From contig JACERY010000001.1 in assembly GCA_013912105.1 (NCBI GenBank), positions 62,001-126,000 on the forward strand: DNA of 64,000 bases, read 5' to 3'. A model generated the notes under the pieces. It was not told the DNA's origin. It made no database searches and worked only from the letters and a program-made list of their open reading frames with translations. This DNA comes from Acidimicrobiales bacterium. GTDB taxonomy: Bacteria > Actinomycetota > Acidimicrobiia > Acidimicrobiales > UBA8592. This document shows positions 44,774 to 53,641 of this stretch, piece by piece; within the stretch, counting starts at the first letter, position 1, and each line of letters starts with the position of its first letter. The position numbers and the translations under genes are program-made.

Positions 44774-46570
44774 ATGCAAAAGTCCAAATTTATGAAATTA
44801 CTGGTCGCTTTAATGGCCATGGCTATGGTTGCCACAGCTTGTGGTGGAGGCGGGGATGATAGTTCTTCATCTGATTCTTCGTCCGCGTCTGAAGCTACTG
44901 AAACTTCATCTGATAGCAGCAGTGCAAGTGAAGCAGCTGAAGAAGAGGAAGAAGCAGAAGAGAGCAGTAGCTCCAGTGAAGCAGCTGAAGAAGAAGAAGC
45001 AGAAGAGGAAGAAGCTGCACCTATCGTTGAAAATCAAGAAGAAAGTGTTCTTGAACCTGTCTTTGGCGGTACTCTTCGTTGGGGAATTCAAGCAGAGTCA
45101 GATGGAATAAATCCAACAGCATCTGCTCTATCAGCTTCTGGTTTAGTCATGATGAACGCAGTCTTCGATACCTTGGCATTCTTTGACGTCGACGGTAATT
45201 GGGTTCCGCACCTTGCTGAATCCTTCACACCAAGTGCCGATTGCAAAACTTGGACTATGAAACTACGCGAGGGAATTACTTTCCATGATGGAACTGCATT
45301 AAACACTGCAGCAGTAAGTGTAAACTTCTTGGCCCAGTTCTCTGACCCATTGGTTGGTCTAGCTGTTCGACCATATTACGCAAGTACTGAAGAAGCAATA
45401 ACTCTCGTAGATGACCTAACCATGACTTATAATCTGTCTGATTCAAACTGCAACTTCCCTACTTCATTAACAGGTCAGCTAGGTGCTGTTGGATCCCCAA
45501 CTTGGCTTGCGGCAGCGTTAGAGGACCCAACCCTTGATCAACAACCTGTAGGTACTGGGCCTTTTGCTTTCGACTCTCGAACTCAGGATTCAGTAACCAA
45601 GTTTGTTAAGAATCAGAACTATTGGGGTGGTAATGTTTACCTTGATGCTGTTGAGTTCTATCCAATCACTGACCCAGACGTGCGAACACGACTTCTTCTA
45701 GAGGGTGAACTTGATGGAATGGCCTCAACCAATGCAGAGTCAATAGCGCAACTTGCTGAACTTGATGCAGTACAGGTTCTTGACGATACCGGAGATGAAT
45801 CGTTCTTGATGCTGAACTCTGCGAGCGCACCTTTTGATGACATTCGAGCTCGTCAAGCTATTACGCACGCTACACCAAGGGATAATTACAACACTCTAAT
45901 CAACTTGGATGTAACGAGAAAAGCTGACCAAATGTTTACCCCAGAGAGCCCATACTACAATCCAGACGTAGTTCAACTTTCAGATCGGCCAGAACTTGCT
46001 GGTCCGCTTGTAGCAGATTATTGCGGAGATAACCCTGGCAACTGTGATGGTGGAAAAATAAATATTGAATACCAGTATTCTGGTCCATCTGTTGTGGGCG
46101 AACGTATCGCCGACCTTCTTGTTGAAGGATGGTCAGACTTTTTCAATGTGACTGTTCAGGTGCTTCCACAGGATGCGCACATACAAGAAGCAGCGTTTGG
46201 TATTTATGACTCGATAGGCTGGCGACAATTCGGTGCAGTTAACCCTGGTGATGACCGGGTGTGGCTGATGTGTAGAGCAGTTGGTGGAATCTCACTCAAC
46301 TGGCCACGTTTCTGTGACGAGTCACGAGATGCGATAATTCTTGAGGCAGATGCACTAACTGATGCTGCTGACAAAGCTCCTCTTTATCAAGAACTTTCGC
46401 AGAAAATAAATGATGATTACCTGTATGTCTTTTATCATCACACACTTTGGAGTCTCGCTCTAGCTGATGATGTTCAGAATCTATGTGAAGCTACGTCGCT
46501 AGAAGGTATTCAATTCCGCTGTCAAGTAAACGGTAGAAACCTATTCCAGTCAACATTTATATCTGACTGA
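44774..46570 (+). CDS. Oligopeptide/dipeptide-type ABC transporter substrate-binding lipoprotein
   Basis: An extracytoplasmic solute-binding protein (SBP_bac_5 family) of 598 residues that opens the importer operon. ATG at 44774 follows a GGAAAGGG box. The signal peptide ends in a lipobox (VATAC). It is followed by a low-complexity linker of about 60 residues rich in Ser and Glu, a long acidic tether that holds the binding domain away from the membrane. The binding domain begins VFGGTLRWGIQAESDGINPT and includes AESFTPSADCKTWTMKLREG and GTGPFAFDSRTQDS. The ligand is probably a peptide or oligomer. A strong hairpin follows the gene. Confidence 0.93.
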   Translation: MQKSKFMKLLVALMAMAMVATACGGGGDDSSSSDSSSASEATETSSDSSSASEAAEEEEEAEESSSSSEAAEEEEAEEEEAAPIVENQEESVLEPVFGGTLRWGIQAESDGINPTASALSASGLVMMNAVFDTLAFFDVDGNWVPHLAESFTPSADCKTWTMKLREGITFHDGTALNTAAVSVNFLAQFSDPLVGLAVRPYYASTEEAITLVDDLTMTYNLSDSNCNFPTSLTGQLGAVGSPTWLAAALEDPTLDQQPVGTGPFAFDSRTQDSVTKFVKNQNYWGGNVYLDAVEFYPITDPDVRTRLLLEGELDGMASTNAESIAQLAELDAVQVLDDTGDESFLMLNSASAPFDDIRARQAITHATPRDNYNTLINLDVTRKADQMFTPESPYYNPDVVQLSDRPELAGPLVADYCGDNPGNCDGGKINIEYQYSGPSVVGERIADLLVEGWSDFFNVTVQVLPQDAHIQEAAFGIYDSIGWRQFGAVNPGDDRVWLMCRAVGGISLNWPRFCDESRDAIILEADALTDAADKAPLYQELSQKINDDYLYVFYHHTLWSLALADDVQNLCEATSLEGIQFRCQVNGRNLFQSTFISD

Positions 46571-46595
46571 TATAGTTACAAAATTCTATAGCCCT

Positions 46596-46628
46596 AAAGC
46601 GACCCTAATGAAAATTTAGGGTCGCTTT
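46596..46628 (+). terminator. 13-bp stem-loop between the binding-protein and permease genes
   Basis: AAAGCGACCCTAA and TTAGGGTCGCTTT form a perfect 13-bp stem around a 7-base loop, 26 bases after the stop of the binding-protein gene. Only TTTG follows, without a long U tract, so it is probably a partial terminator or mRNA-stabilising hairpin. Either would make the binding protein more abundant than the membrane components, a usual need in ABC importers. Confidence 0.8.
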
Positions 46629-46708
46629 GTGGGCTGCGAACACAATACGATACAGTAGCAAGGCACGGTGAATGCGCTAGTTTGCGCAATAGAACATTGG
46701 GGATTTAG

Positions 46709-47722
46709 GTGCAAAAGGCGATTAGACGACTATTAGGCCTAATTGGACTGCTTACTTTAGTGTCAATGATCACGTTCGCCGCTATGAATTTCCTAGGAGA
46801 TCCCTTATTCAATATTCTCGGCCCGGTTGCTGCTGATGTGGATAATCCAGAGAGCCTGAAAGTTATTGAACAAGCGAAGGCTCAATATCATTTAGATAAA
46901 TCCCTCCCGGAGCGGTGGGGTCGGTGGGCCTGGGATTTTGTTCAAGGAGATTTCGGAGTCCAGTTCAGTTCCTCGGGACAACCGCCAGTAAGCGACCTTG
47001 TAAAGGAACGTTTTCCAAGGACACTAGAATTGATGGCAATTGCACAAATTATTGCAGTTGGTTTAGCAATCCCATGGTCAGTTTTAGCCGCTTCCCGTGC
47101 TAATAGAAGAACCGATAAAGTTTCAACTGTTACTGCATTTGCTTTTGTTTCAATACCAAGTTTTGCAATGGCTGTAATACTTTTCTACTTTTTCTCAATT
47201 CAACTAGATTTTCTTCCAGATGTTTATGACGCAACAGATCCGTTTTGGGGATTCAGCCATGAGCACCGTTTGATCCAGCTTATCCTTCCGGGTTTAACAC
47301 TTGGACTCGGTGCCGCAGCAGCTTATCAGCGACTTCTGCGCACGGACTTAATTACAACTCTCCAAGAAGATTTCATTCTTATGGCGCGTTCAAAAGGAGT
47401 ATCAAAACGGCGCGTCCTCTACTCACATGCTCTTCGACCTTCTCTATTCTCGCTAATAACCCTCCTTGCAATAAACATTGGTTACATGATCGGAGGGTCC
47501 CTTGTCGTTGAACAATACTTCCGAATACCAGGCATCGGAAGTGCAGTTGTTGAAGCTACGCTTCGAGAGGATTTCCCAGTCGTTCTTGCTGTAGTCATGG
47601 TTGTTTCTGCTGGCTTCATGGTATTTAATTATCTTGCTGATTACCTTTATTCGGTTATTGACCCGCGAGTGCGAACTGAAAAATCCGGGCAACGGCGTAA
47701 GATCACAAGCTTGGGGATGTAA
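46709..47722 (+). CDS. ABC transporter permease (DppB/OppB type)
   Basis: Membrane subunit of the peptide-type importer, 337 residues, with GTG start at 46709. Hydrophobic segments occur at about residues 10-30, 105-125, 140-165, 190-210, 250-275 and 295-318. The cytoplasmic EAA loop that docks on the ATPases reads DFILMARSKGVSKRRVLYSH. The N-terminal region LLGLIGLLTLVSMITFAAM followed by a periplasmic loop of about 75 residues is typical of DppB. The second permease starts 5 bases downstream. Confidence 0.92.
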   Translation: MQKAIRRLLGLIGLLTLVSMITFAAMNFLGDPLFNILGPVAADVDNPESLKVIEQAKAQYHLDKSLPERWGRWAWDFVQGDFGVQFSSSGQPPVSDLVKERFPRTLELMAIAQIIAVGLAIPWSVLAASRANRRTDKVSTVTAFAFVSIPSFAMAVILFYFFSIQLDFLPDVYDATDPFWGFSHEHRLIQLILPGLTLGLGAAAAYQRLLRTDLITTLQEDFILMARSKGVSKRRVLYSHALRPSLFSLITLLAINIGYMIGGSLVVEQYFRIPGIGSAVVEATLREDFPVVLAVVMVVSAGFMVFNYLADYLYSVIDPRVRTEKSGQRRKITSLGM

Positions 47723-47727
47723 GCAAT

Positions 47728-48705
47728 ATGGATAACGAATTGGAATTCCCTGACGAATCTTCAGAATTAGAAACACAGGGCAAATCAAAAACGAAAAAAG
47801 GGCTTGAGCTGTCGGAATTCGCAGACAAAAAGAGACTAGGTATCGGTTTTTGGGTGGCTACATTTTGGCTTGTGCTCATCACATTTCTAGCTGTTTTTTC
47901 ACCTGTACTTCCTTTTAAAGACGCTAATGAGAATTTCATCGTGTTTGAACAAAAAGAGAACCCGATTACCGGAAAACTTCAAGACCGACCGGTACAACCA
48001 CCCTATTCCCCTAATAGCGAACACTGGCTTGGAACCGATCAAGATGCTCGGGACCTTTTAAGCCGCTCAATAGATGGTGCTAGAATTTCTCTAGCTGTAG
48101 GCGCCTTGACTGCCCTATTTGGCGTTGTTGTTGGAGGAACCTTAGGTATGCTCGCCGGTTACTTTAAGGGAATCTTAGACAAGGTAATTTCAGCTCTGTT
48201 TATTGTAAGCTTGAGTTTTCCTGGACTCATTTTGGCAATTCTGATTGTTGCCTTAGTTGATAGGTCCTTAGTTACTATTTCCGTAACCCTAGGTATTCTT
48301 GGAGTCGCACCTATCGGACGCCTTGCACGCGCCCAGACATTAAGCTTTTCTGAAAGGGAATTCGTATTAGCTGCCGAAACGCTTGGAGCTAAAAAATCAA
48401 GAATACTCGTTAAAGAACTTTTACCTAATGTCCTTATCCCTATGAGTACGCTCGCCATGCTAGTAATAGCGATTGCAATTGTTGCTGAGGGAACTTTGGC
48501 ATTTCTAGGTCTTTCAGTTCAGGGAAGCGCAACCTGGGGAAAGCTAATCCTTACTGGGTCAGGACTTCAGGCCCTTGAGAATGCCCCTTGGGTAGCCTTC
48601 GTTCCGATGGGTTTCCTTTTTCTGACAGTTGCATCATTTAATTACATGAGCGATAGGCTCCGAGACTATTTTGACGTGAGGGAAATCTTTGTTACAAGAG
48701 ACTGA
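47728..48705 (+). CDS. ABC transporter permease (DppC/OppC type)
   Basis: Second membrane subunit, 325 residues. An N-terminal cytoplasmic stretch of about 45 charged residues precedes the first helix at WVATFWLVLITFLAVFS. The OppC signature NSEHWLGTDQDARDLLSRS follows. The EAA loop is FVLAAETLGAKKSRILVKEL. Five further membrane segments follow. The last 17 bases overlap the ATPase gene, so translation is coupled. Confidence 0.92.
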   Translation: MDNELEFPDESSELETQGKSKTKKGLELSEFADKKRLGIGFWVATFWLVLITFLAVFSPVLPFKDANENFIVFEQKENPITGKLQDRPVQPPYSPNSEHWLGTDQDARDLLSRSIDGARISLAVGALTALFGVVVGGTLGMLAGYFKGILDKVISALFIVSLSFPGLILAILIVALVDRSLVTISVTLGILGVAPIGRLARAQTLSFSEREFVLAAETLGAKKSRILVKELLPNVLIPMSTLAMLVIAIAIVAEGTLAFLGLSVQGSATWGKLILTGSGLQALENAPWVAFVPMGFLFLTVASFNYMSDRLRDYFDVREIFVTRD

Positions 48706-49753
48706 AACCAACGAAAAAATATTGCTGCTGGATGACTACCACGTCGGGTTTCGAACAGACGGTGGTCTAGCGAAAGCTGTAGATGGAGTTTCGTTCGGAC
48801 TTGAACCCGGAACAACTCTAGCAATTGTCGGGGAGTCAGGTTCTGGGAAAACCGTTCTCAATCGCGGAATTATGGGTTTACTAAGTTCTAACATCATTGA
48901 AAGAGGTTCAGTAAAGTTTCAAGGTGAAGAACTCGTCAATACCGACCGCCAAAAGTTTTGGGGGAAGAAAATGGCAATGATCTTTCAAGATCCCATGACA
49001 TCTTTGAATCCTGTAATGAAAGTAGGAAAGCAAGTTTCCGAACCTCTACGTTTGCATCAAGGGATGTCAAAAAAAGAGGCTCGAAAACGCACTGTTGAGT
49101 TATTTACTTTGGTTGGAATCCCAGAACCAGCGAAACGGTTTGATGAGTACCCACATCAATTATCCGGCGGAATGCGTCAACGCGTAATGATCTCCATTGC
49201 CTTAGCAATAGAACCAGATCTTTTAATTGCAGATGAACCCACTACATCCCTTGACGTCACGGTTCAAAAATACATCCTTGATCTCTTAGTTGATATTCAA
49301 GCAGAGTCAGAAATGGCGATGATCATCATAACCCATGATCTAGGCGTTGCTAGGGGGAGAGCTGATGAGATCATGGTGATGTATGGGGGGCGCGTTATGG
49401 AACATGCCCCAGCGGAAACCCTATTTACTAATATGGCACACCCTTATACTGCAGCGCTACTTTCTTCAATACCCAAGATAAATGACCCGAAACACACGCG
49501 CTTAACACCTATCGAAGGATTCCCGCCAGATATTATTGACGGACCAATTGGATGCAAGTTTGCTGCTCGCTGCGAATACGCTCAGAAGCTCTGCCTTGAA
49601 GAATCACCTGCAATGACTGGTAACGGGTCGCATCTTTTTGCCTGCCATTACCCTGTTGGCACAGATGCCGGAAATGAAGCTCTAGAAACAAATCGGAAAC
49701 AAGGCCATACGGCATCGGGGTTACAAATCAAAAGTAAGGAAAAGGTAATCTGA
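48689..49753 (+). CDS. ABC transporter ATP-binding protein (DppD/OppD type)
   Basis: First ATPase of the importer, 354 residues. The start appears to be TTG at 48689, with GAGGGA just upstream, inside the end of the permease gene. Walker A is GESGSGKT, the signature LSGGMRQR, Walker B LLIADEPTTSLD, and the switch His is in ITHDLG. The C-terminal oligopeptide-transporter extension carries CKFAARCEYAQKLC and HLFACHYP, whose cysteines bind a [4Fe-4S] cluster in DppD-like proteins. The stop overlaps the start of the next ATPase by 1 base. Confidence 0.93.
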   Translation: MLQETETNEKILLLDDYHVGFRTDGGLAKAVDGVSFGLEPGTTLAIVGESGSGKTVLNRGIMGLLSSNIIERGSVKFQGEELVNTDRQKFWGKKMAMIFQDPMTSLNPVMKVGKQVSEPLRLHQGMSKKEARKRTVELFTLVGIPEPAKRFDEYPHQLSGGMRQRVMISIALAIEPDLLIADEPTTSLDVTVQKYILDLLVDIQAESEMAMIIITHDLGVARGRADEIMVMYGGRVMEHAPAETLFTNMAHPYTAALLSSIPKINDPKHTRLTPIEGFPPDIIDGPIGCKFAARCEYAQKLCLEESPAMTGNGSHLFACHYPVGTDAGNEALETNRKQGHTASGLQIKSKEKVI

Positions 49754-50814
49754 TGGCTGGTTCAGGAAACAAACACCTGCGTTATGCCTCTGACAGCATT
49801 CTCCTGAGTGTCGAAAATCTTGTAATGGAATTCCCATCTGGGCGTAAACAAAAAGTACACGCTGTTTCAGACATCAGTTTTGACATCCAAAAGGGAGAGA
49901 CGCTAGGTATTGTTGGAGAATCTGGCTGCGGAAAATCAACTGCTGCTAAGGCAATAATCCAAATCCCTAAACCTACATCTGGAAAAGTCATTTATGATGG
50001 AACTGATCTGACCTCTTTAGATAAAGAAGGTATGCGCCAGCAGCGGCCATCTATCCAAATGATTTATCAAGACCCAATCAGTTCACTCAATCCGAGAAGA
50101 ACAGTCTTTAATATTGTAAATGAAGGAACACGGGTTTGGTCAACTGAACATGGGCGAGCGCAAGAAGAGAAGGTAGAAGAAATAATAGAAGCTGTCGGGC
50201 TAGACCCCACTGAAGCTAAGAAAAGACGTCCACATGAATATTCCGGAGGGCAATGCCAAAGAATTTCGGTAGCTCGTGCACTTGTGTTGGATCCTAAAGT
50301 CATCATTTGTGATGAACCTGTTTCATCTTTGGATGTTTCGGTACAAGCTCGGATTCTGAACATGCTTCAGGATATGAAAGAGGAGTATGGTCTAACGCTT
50401 CTCTTTATCAGCCACGATCTTTCTGTTGTGAAAAATATTAGCGATAGAGTCGCCGTAATGTATCTTGGAAAACTTTGTGAAATTGGTGACGGTGATCTTA
50501 TTTATGAGAAACCTTCGCACCCTTATACACGATTACTTCTCGCTGCGATCCCTGATCCAGAGAATAAACACGCTGTCATCAATGACATCTTAGAAGGTGA
50601 ACTTCCATCTCCTTTGGACCCACCTAGTGGTTGCCGATTCCGCACAAGATGTCCAAGAGCCACAGTTAAGTGCGCAGAAGAAGAACCTGAATTTCAGCAA
50701 ATTGGAGACCAGGATCACTGGGTTGCTTGCCATTTCCCTCATCTGGATGACTATGAAGAGAGTGACGCAGAACCTGAAAATTCAACTGAGGTTCTATGGC
50801 CACCAAGTGACTGA
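49753..50814 (+). CDS. ABC transporter ATP-binding protein (DppF/OppF type)
   Basis: Second ATPase, 353 residues. Motifs: Walker A GESGCGKST, signature YSGGQCQRISVARAL, Walker B VIICDEPVSSLD, switch His in ISHDLSVV. The C-terminal extension has CRFRTRCPRATVKC and HWVACHFP, again the iron-sulfur-type Cys set. The last about 20 residues are acidic. It completes a five-gene importer (binding protein, two permeases, two ATPases) running from 44774 to 50814. It ends immediately before the convergent LLM oxidoreductase. Confidence 0.93.
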   Translation: MAGSGNKHLRYASDSILLSVENLVMEFPSGRKQKVHAVSDISFDIQKGETLGIVGESGCGKSTAAKAIIQIPKPTSGKVIYDGTDLTSLDKEGMRQQRPSIQMIYQDPISSLNPRRTVFNIVNEGTRVWSTEHGRAQEEKVEEIIEAVGLDPTEAKKRRPHEYSGGQCQRISVARALVLDPKVIICDEPVSSLDVSVQARILNMLQDMKEEYGLTLLFISHDLSVVKNISDRVAVMYLGKLCEIGDGDLIYEKPSHPYTRLLLAAIPDPENKHAVINDILEGELPSPLDPPSGCRFRTRCPRATVKCAEEEPEFQQIGDQDHWVACHFPHLDDYEESDAEPENSTEVLWPPSD

Positions 50815-51705
50815 TTAGATTAACTGAGCTAATTGAGAAATAGTTTCTTTCTGTAATTCTTGAGGGCCGTAAACAGCAGCAACAACTTGAGTAGCTCCAG
50901 CTTGAGCATATTTCTCAAGACCTTCAGCTACTTCCTCAAAACTTCCGCTTAAGGCTATATCCCAAGAGTTATCAAGACCTTCTCTATCCAACATCGCTCT
51001 ATACGATGGAAGATCTCCATAAAATCCAAAGTCTCTTTTTGCTGATTCTTCGGCGACCTGTTTATCGGTAGTGATGCATACAGGAACAGCAGTAATAACC
51101 TGAGGACGTTCTCGGCCAGATACCTCAGCAGCATCGTTGATGACCGGAGCAATATGAGTACGAATAGTCTCAGGCCCAGTCATCCATGTGGCGGTTCCAT
51201 CAGCGGTCTTCCCCACAAGCTTGAGCATCTGTGGCCCCAACGCTGCGACGAGAACTGGCGGAGGGTCTGCAGGAACGTCTATCCCCCCTCGGCTCGTAAG
51301 GTGTTTACCTGCATGAGAAATCACTCCATCATGCAGAAGGGCCATAAGTATTTGAAGGTAGTCGCTCATATGCCCGACAGGTCCATCAAATGAGATTCCC
51401 CACATCCCTTCCACTACTGGTTTATGAGAAAGACCTATACCTAAATCCAAACGGCCGTTGGAGATTTGGTTAACCGTGAGCGCTTGTTGAGCTAGCATCA
51501 TAGGGTGCCGAGGGTAAGTAGGAATGACTGATGTGCCCAAACGAATATCCTCAACAGATTCAGCAATCACCGCTAATGCTGTCAATGCATCAAGGTTAAA
51601 AATTTGCGGCGTCCAGAATGTTTGATATCCGAAACTACTAGCTGTTTCTACCTGTATTTTAAGTTCTGTCACGGTTCTAGCCGAGCCGAAGATACCTAAT
51701 TCCAT
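50815..51705 (-). CDS. LLM-class (luciferase-like) oxidoreductase, probably F420-dependent
   Basis: A 296-residue TIM-barrel protein of the bacterial luciferase-like superfamily. It begins MELGIFGSARTVTELKIQVE and contains LGTSVIPTYPRHPMMLAQQA and GRLDLGIGLSHKPVVEGMWG, the typical F420/FMN-binding pattern of actinobacterial proteins. VAALGPQMLKLVGKTADGTATW follows in the middle region. F420 dependence is inferred from the subfamily, not shown. An AAAGGTGA ribosome-binding site precedes the ATG. It is probably co-regulated with the acyl-CoA synthetase upstream on the same strand, 79 bases away. Confidence 0.87.
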   Translation of the reverse strand: MELGIFGSARTVTELKIQVETASSFGYQTFWTPQIFNLDALTALAVIAESVEDIRLGTSVIPTYPRHPMMLAQQALTVNQISNGRLDLGIGLSHKPVVEGMWGISFDGPVGHMSDYLQILMALLHDGVISHAGKHLTSRGGIDVPADPPPVLVAALGPQMLKLVGKTADGTATWMTGPETIRTHIAPVINDAAEVSGRERPQVITAVPVCITTDKQVAEESAKRDFGFYGDLPSYRAMLDREGLDNSWDIALSGSFEEVAEGLEKYAQAGATQVVAAVYGPQELQKETISQLAQLI

Positions 51706-51784
51706 AATTTCACCTTTCTGAAGATAAGTTTTAGTCTAACCAGCAAACCAAATATTGTATTAAATGCATTAATTTAGATCTTTT

Positions 51785-53494
51785 CTATGAAGCATTTTCT
51801 AATTCAAGTTCGTCTTGAAGTTTTCTCTTTAGAAACTTGCCGCTTGCATTACGTGGAAGCGGTGTTTCAGTGAACCAAATGAATCTGGGTATTTTATGTT
51901 TCGCTATTCGCTGGTTAAGGAAAGATCGAAGTTCGGTAGCTGATAAGGACTTACCGCTAGCAAGAAAAATAGCAGCTCCTACTTCTTCTCCTAAACGCCT
52001 ATCAGGAACCCCAAACACAGAAACTTCGCTTACCGAATCGTGTTCATAAATAACAGCTTCTACCTCAGTGCAGTAAATATTCTCTCCACCGCGCAGGACC
52101 ATGTCTTTTTTTCGATCGACTATATAGATGAAACCATCTTCATCAATTTTTGCAATATCACCTGTGTGAAGCCAGCCACCAGTAATTGTTTCTGACGTTT
52201 CCTCAGGTCGATTCAAATATCCCCGTATTACTTGAGCGCCGCGGACCCATAACTCCCCAAGTTCTCCGACGCCTAGAGCATTTCCATCTTCGTCAAAACA
52301 TTGTGCTTCAAAACATGGCATAGCTGGCCCAGCGCTTTCAGGTTTATCAAGAAAAAAATCAGCTGCGATAGCCGTTATTATTCCACTCGTTTCCGTCATC
52401 CCATAACCAGTGCTCGGACGCGCAGTTGCAACTGTTTTTTCTATTTTTTGTACAAGATCTGGTTGAATTTGCGCTCCGCCACCACCTACAGATTTCAATG
52501 ATGATGTGTCCGTTGATGAGAATTTCGGGTGGGTTATAAGTTCACGTGACATTACTGGCACGCCACTCATAACTGTAATCTTCTCAGCTTCTATAAGTTC
52601 CAAAGCCTTACCAGGGTCCCACTTGTACATGTGGACGAGCTTTCCTCCTGCCATTGTCATGGAATGCGCAACGCAATTATTCGCGGTGACGTGAAAAAGT
52701 GGAGTAACAACCAGTGCTGCAGCTTGAAGAGAGACTTCACGAGTTGTGTTCACTATATTTTTTTTATTAATAGAAGAAGCAGCTTTAGCTTGAACAATAT
52801 TTGCGAACGCCAGACTCATAACATTAGCTACGCACCCACGATGCGTTAATTGTGCTCCTTTAGGTTTTCCCGTGGTCCCAGAAGTATAAAAAATGCAAGC
52901 ATCGGAATCTGGATGTATTTCAACTTCAGGCAGTGCATTTTTCCCTTTAATAAGATCATCCCAGTGGGTTAGTCGTTCATCACTTTTGCCTGACCGGACT
53001 GCAACGATGTTAAATGCTTCTCCTGCTTCTGGGAGGCTTAAGATTTGAGTAAGTCTCTCTTCATCAGCAATGATAACTTTCGGAGTTGCATCCTCTATTG
53101 CATAAGCTAGTTCAGGAGTCGCCCACCAAGCATTCATGCCAACACAAGTAACTCCGATGCTCACACAGGCCCAATAGGCAATCATCCACTCTGGGTAGTT
53201 TCTCATGGCGATGGCGACCCGATCAGACGGTTCAACTCCATGATCAAATAACCAAGTAGCCACATTTGCTACATGTTTGTGAACATCTGAATAGGTAAGA
53301 CGCTCATGCTCATATAGAAGGTAATCTCTGTCAGCAAACTGCTCTGTCGAAAGCCAGAATTCGCGCAAATTAGGAGCTTGATTTTTATAAGAAAGAATAG
53401 TTGTGTCGTCAACCATTACTTCCTCAAGTTCAAATTGCGACCCGGTGGCGGTTAACTCTTTCCATGCGTTTTTTAACTCTTTATACACATTCAC
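51785..53494 (-). CDS. Acyl-CoA synthetase (AMP-forming)
   Basis: A member of the ANL superfamily with 569 residues that activates a carboxylic acid to acyl-CoA through an acyl-AMP. Motifs: A3 YTSGTTGKPKGAQLTH, A5 STGYGMTETSG, A7 WLHTGDIAKIDEDGFIYIVD, A8 hinge RKKDMVLRGGENI, and the catalytic A10 Lys in NASGKFLKRKL. The length and spacing suit medium- or long-chain FadD-like enzymes. The exact substrate cannot be read. GTG at 53494 follows a G-rich stretch; GTG at 53488 is an alternative. It is divergent from the mutase operon, so both may be controlled from the 147-base gap. Confidence 0.92.
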   Translation of the reverse strand: MNVYKELKNAWKELTATGSQFELEEVMVDDTTILSYKNQAPNLREFWLSTEQFADRDYLLYEHERLTYSDVHKHVANVATWLFDHGVEPSDRVAIAMRNYPEWMIAYWACVSIGVTCVGMNAWWATPELAYAIEDATPKVIIADEERLTQILSLPEAGEAFNIVAVRSGKSDERLTHWDDLIKGKNALPEVEIHPDSDACIFYTSGTTGKPKGAQLTHRGCVANVMSLAFANIVQAKAASSINKKNIVNTTREVSLQAAALVVTPLFHVTANNCVAHSMTMAGGKLVHMYKWDPGKALELIEAEKITVMSGVPVMSRELITHPKFSSTDTSSLKSVGGGGAQIQPDLVQKIEKTVATARPSTGYGMTETSGIITAIAADFFLDKPESAGPAMPCFEAQCFDEDGNALGVGELGELWVRGAQVIRGYLNRPEETSETITGGWLHTGDIAKIDEDGFIYIVDRKKDMVLRGGENIYCTEVEAVIYEHDSVSEVSVFGVPDRRLGEEVGAAIFLASGKSLSATELRSFLNQRIAKHKIPRFIWFTETPLPRNASGKFLKRKLQDELELENAS

Positions 53495-53641
53495 CCCCCA
53501 TAAATCATTGCTAAATCTAGGCTAGATGACATTTCGATTAGCTCATAACTTTCAAAGCGGTATCTTTGAATATGTTGACGGGAAGAATTTCGGTTTCCTT
53601 TCCGTCTAGAATAAGTTGCGACAGATCTACAAGGAGTTCAA

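Noticed and set aside
53495..53641. Cobalamin riboswitch upstream of the mutase operon
   Set aside because: The gap is too short for the element and no B12-box-like sequence was found.
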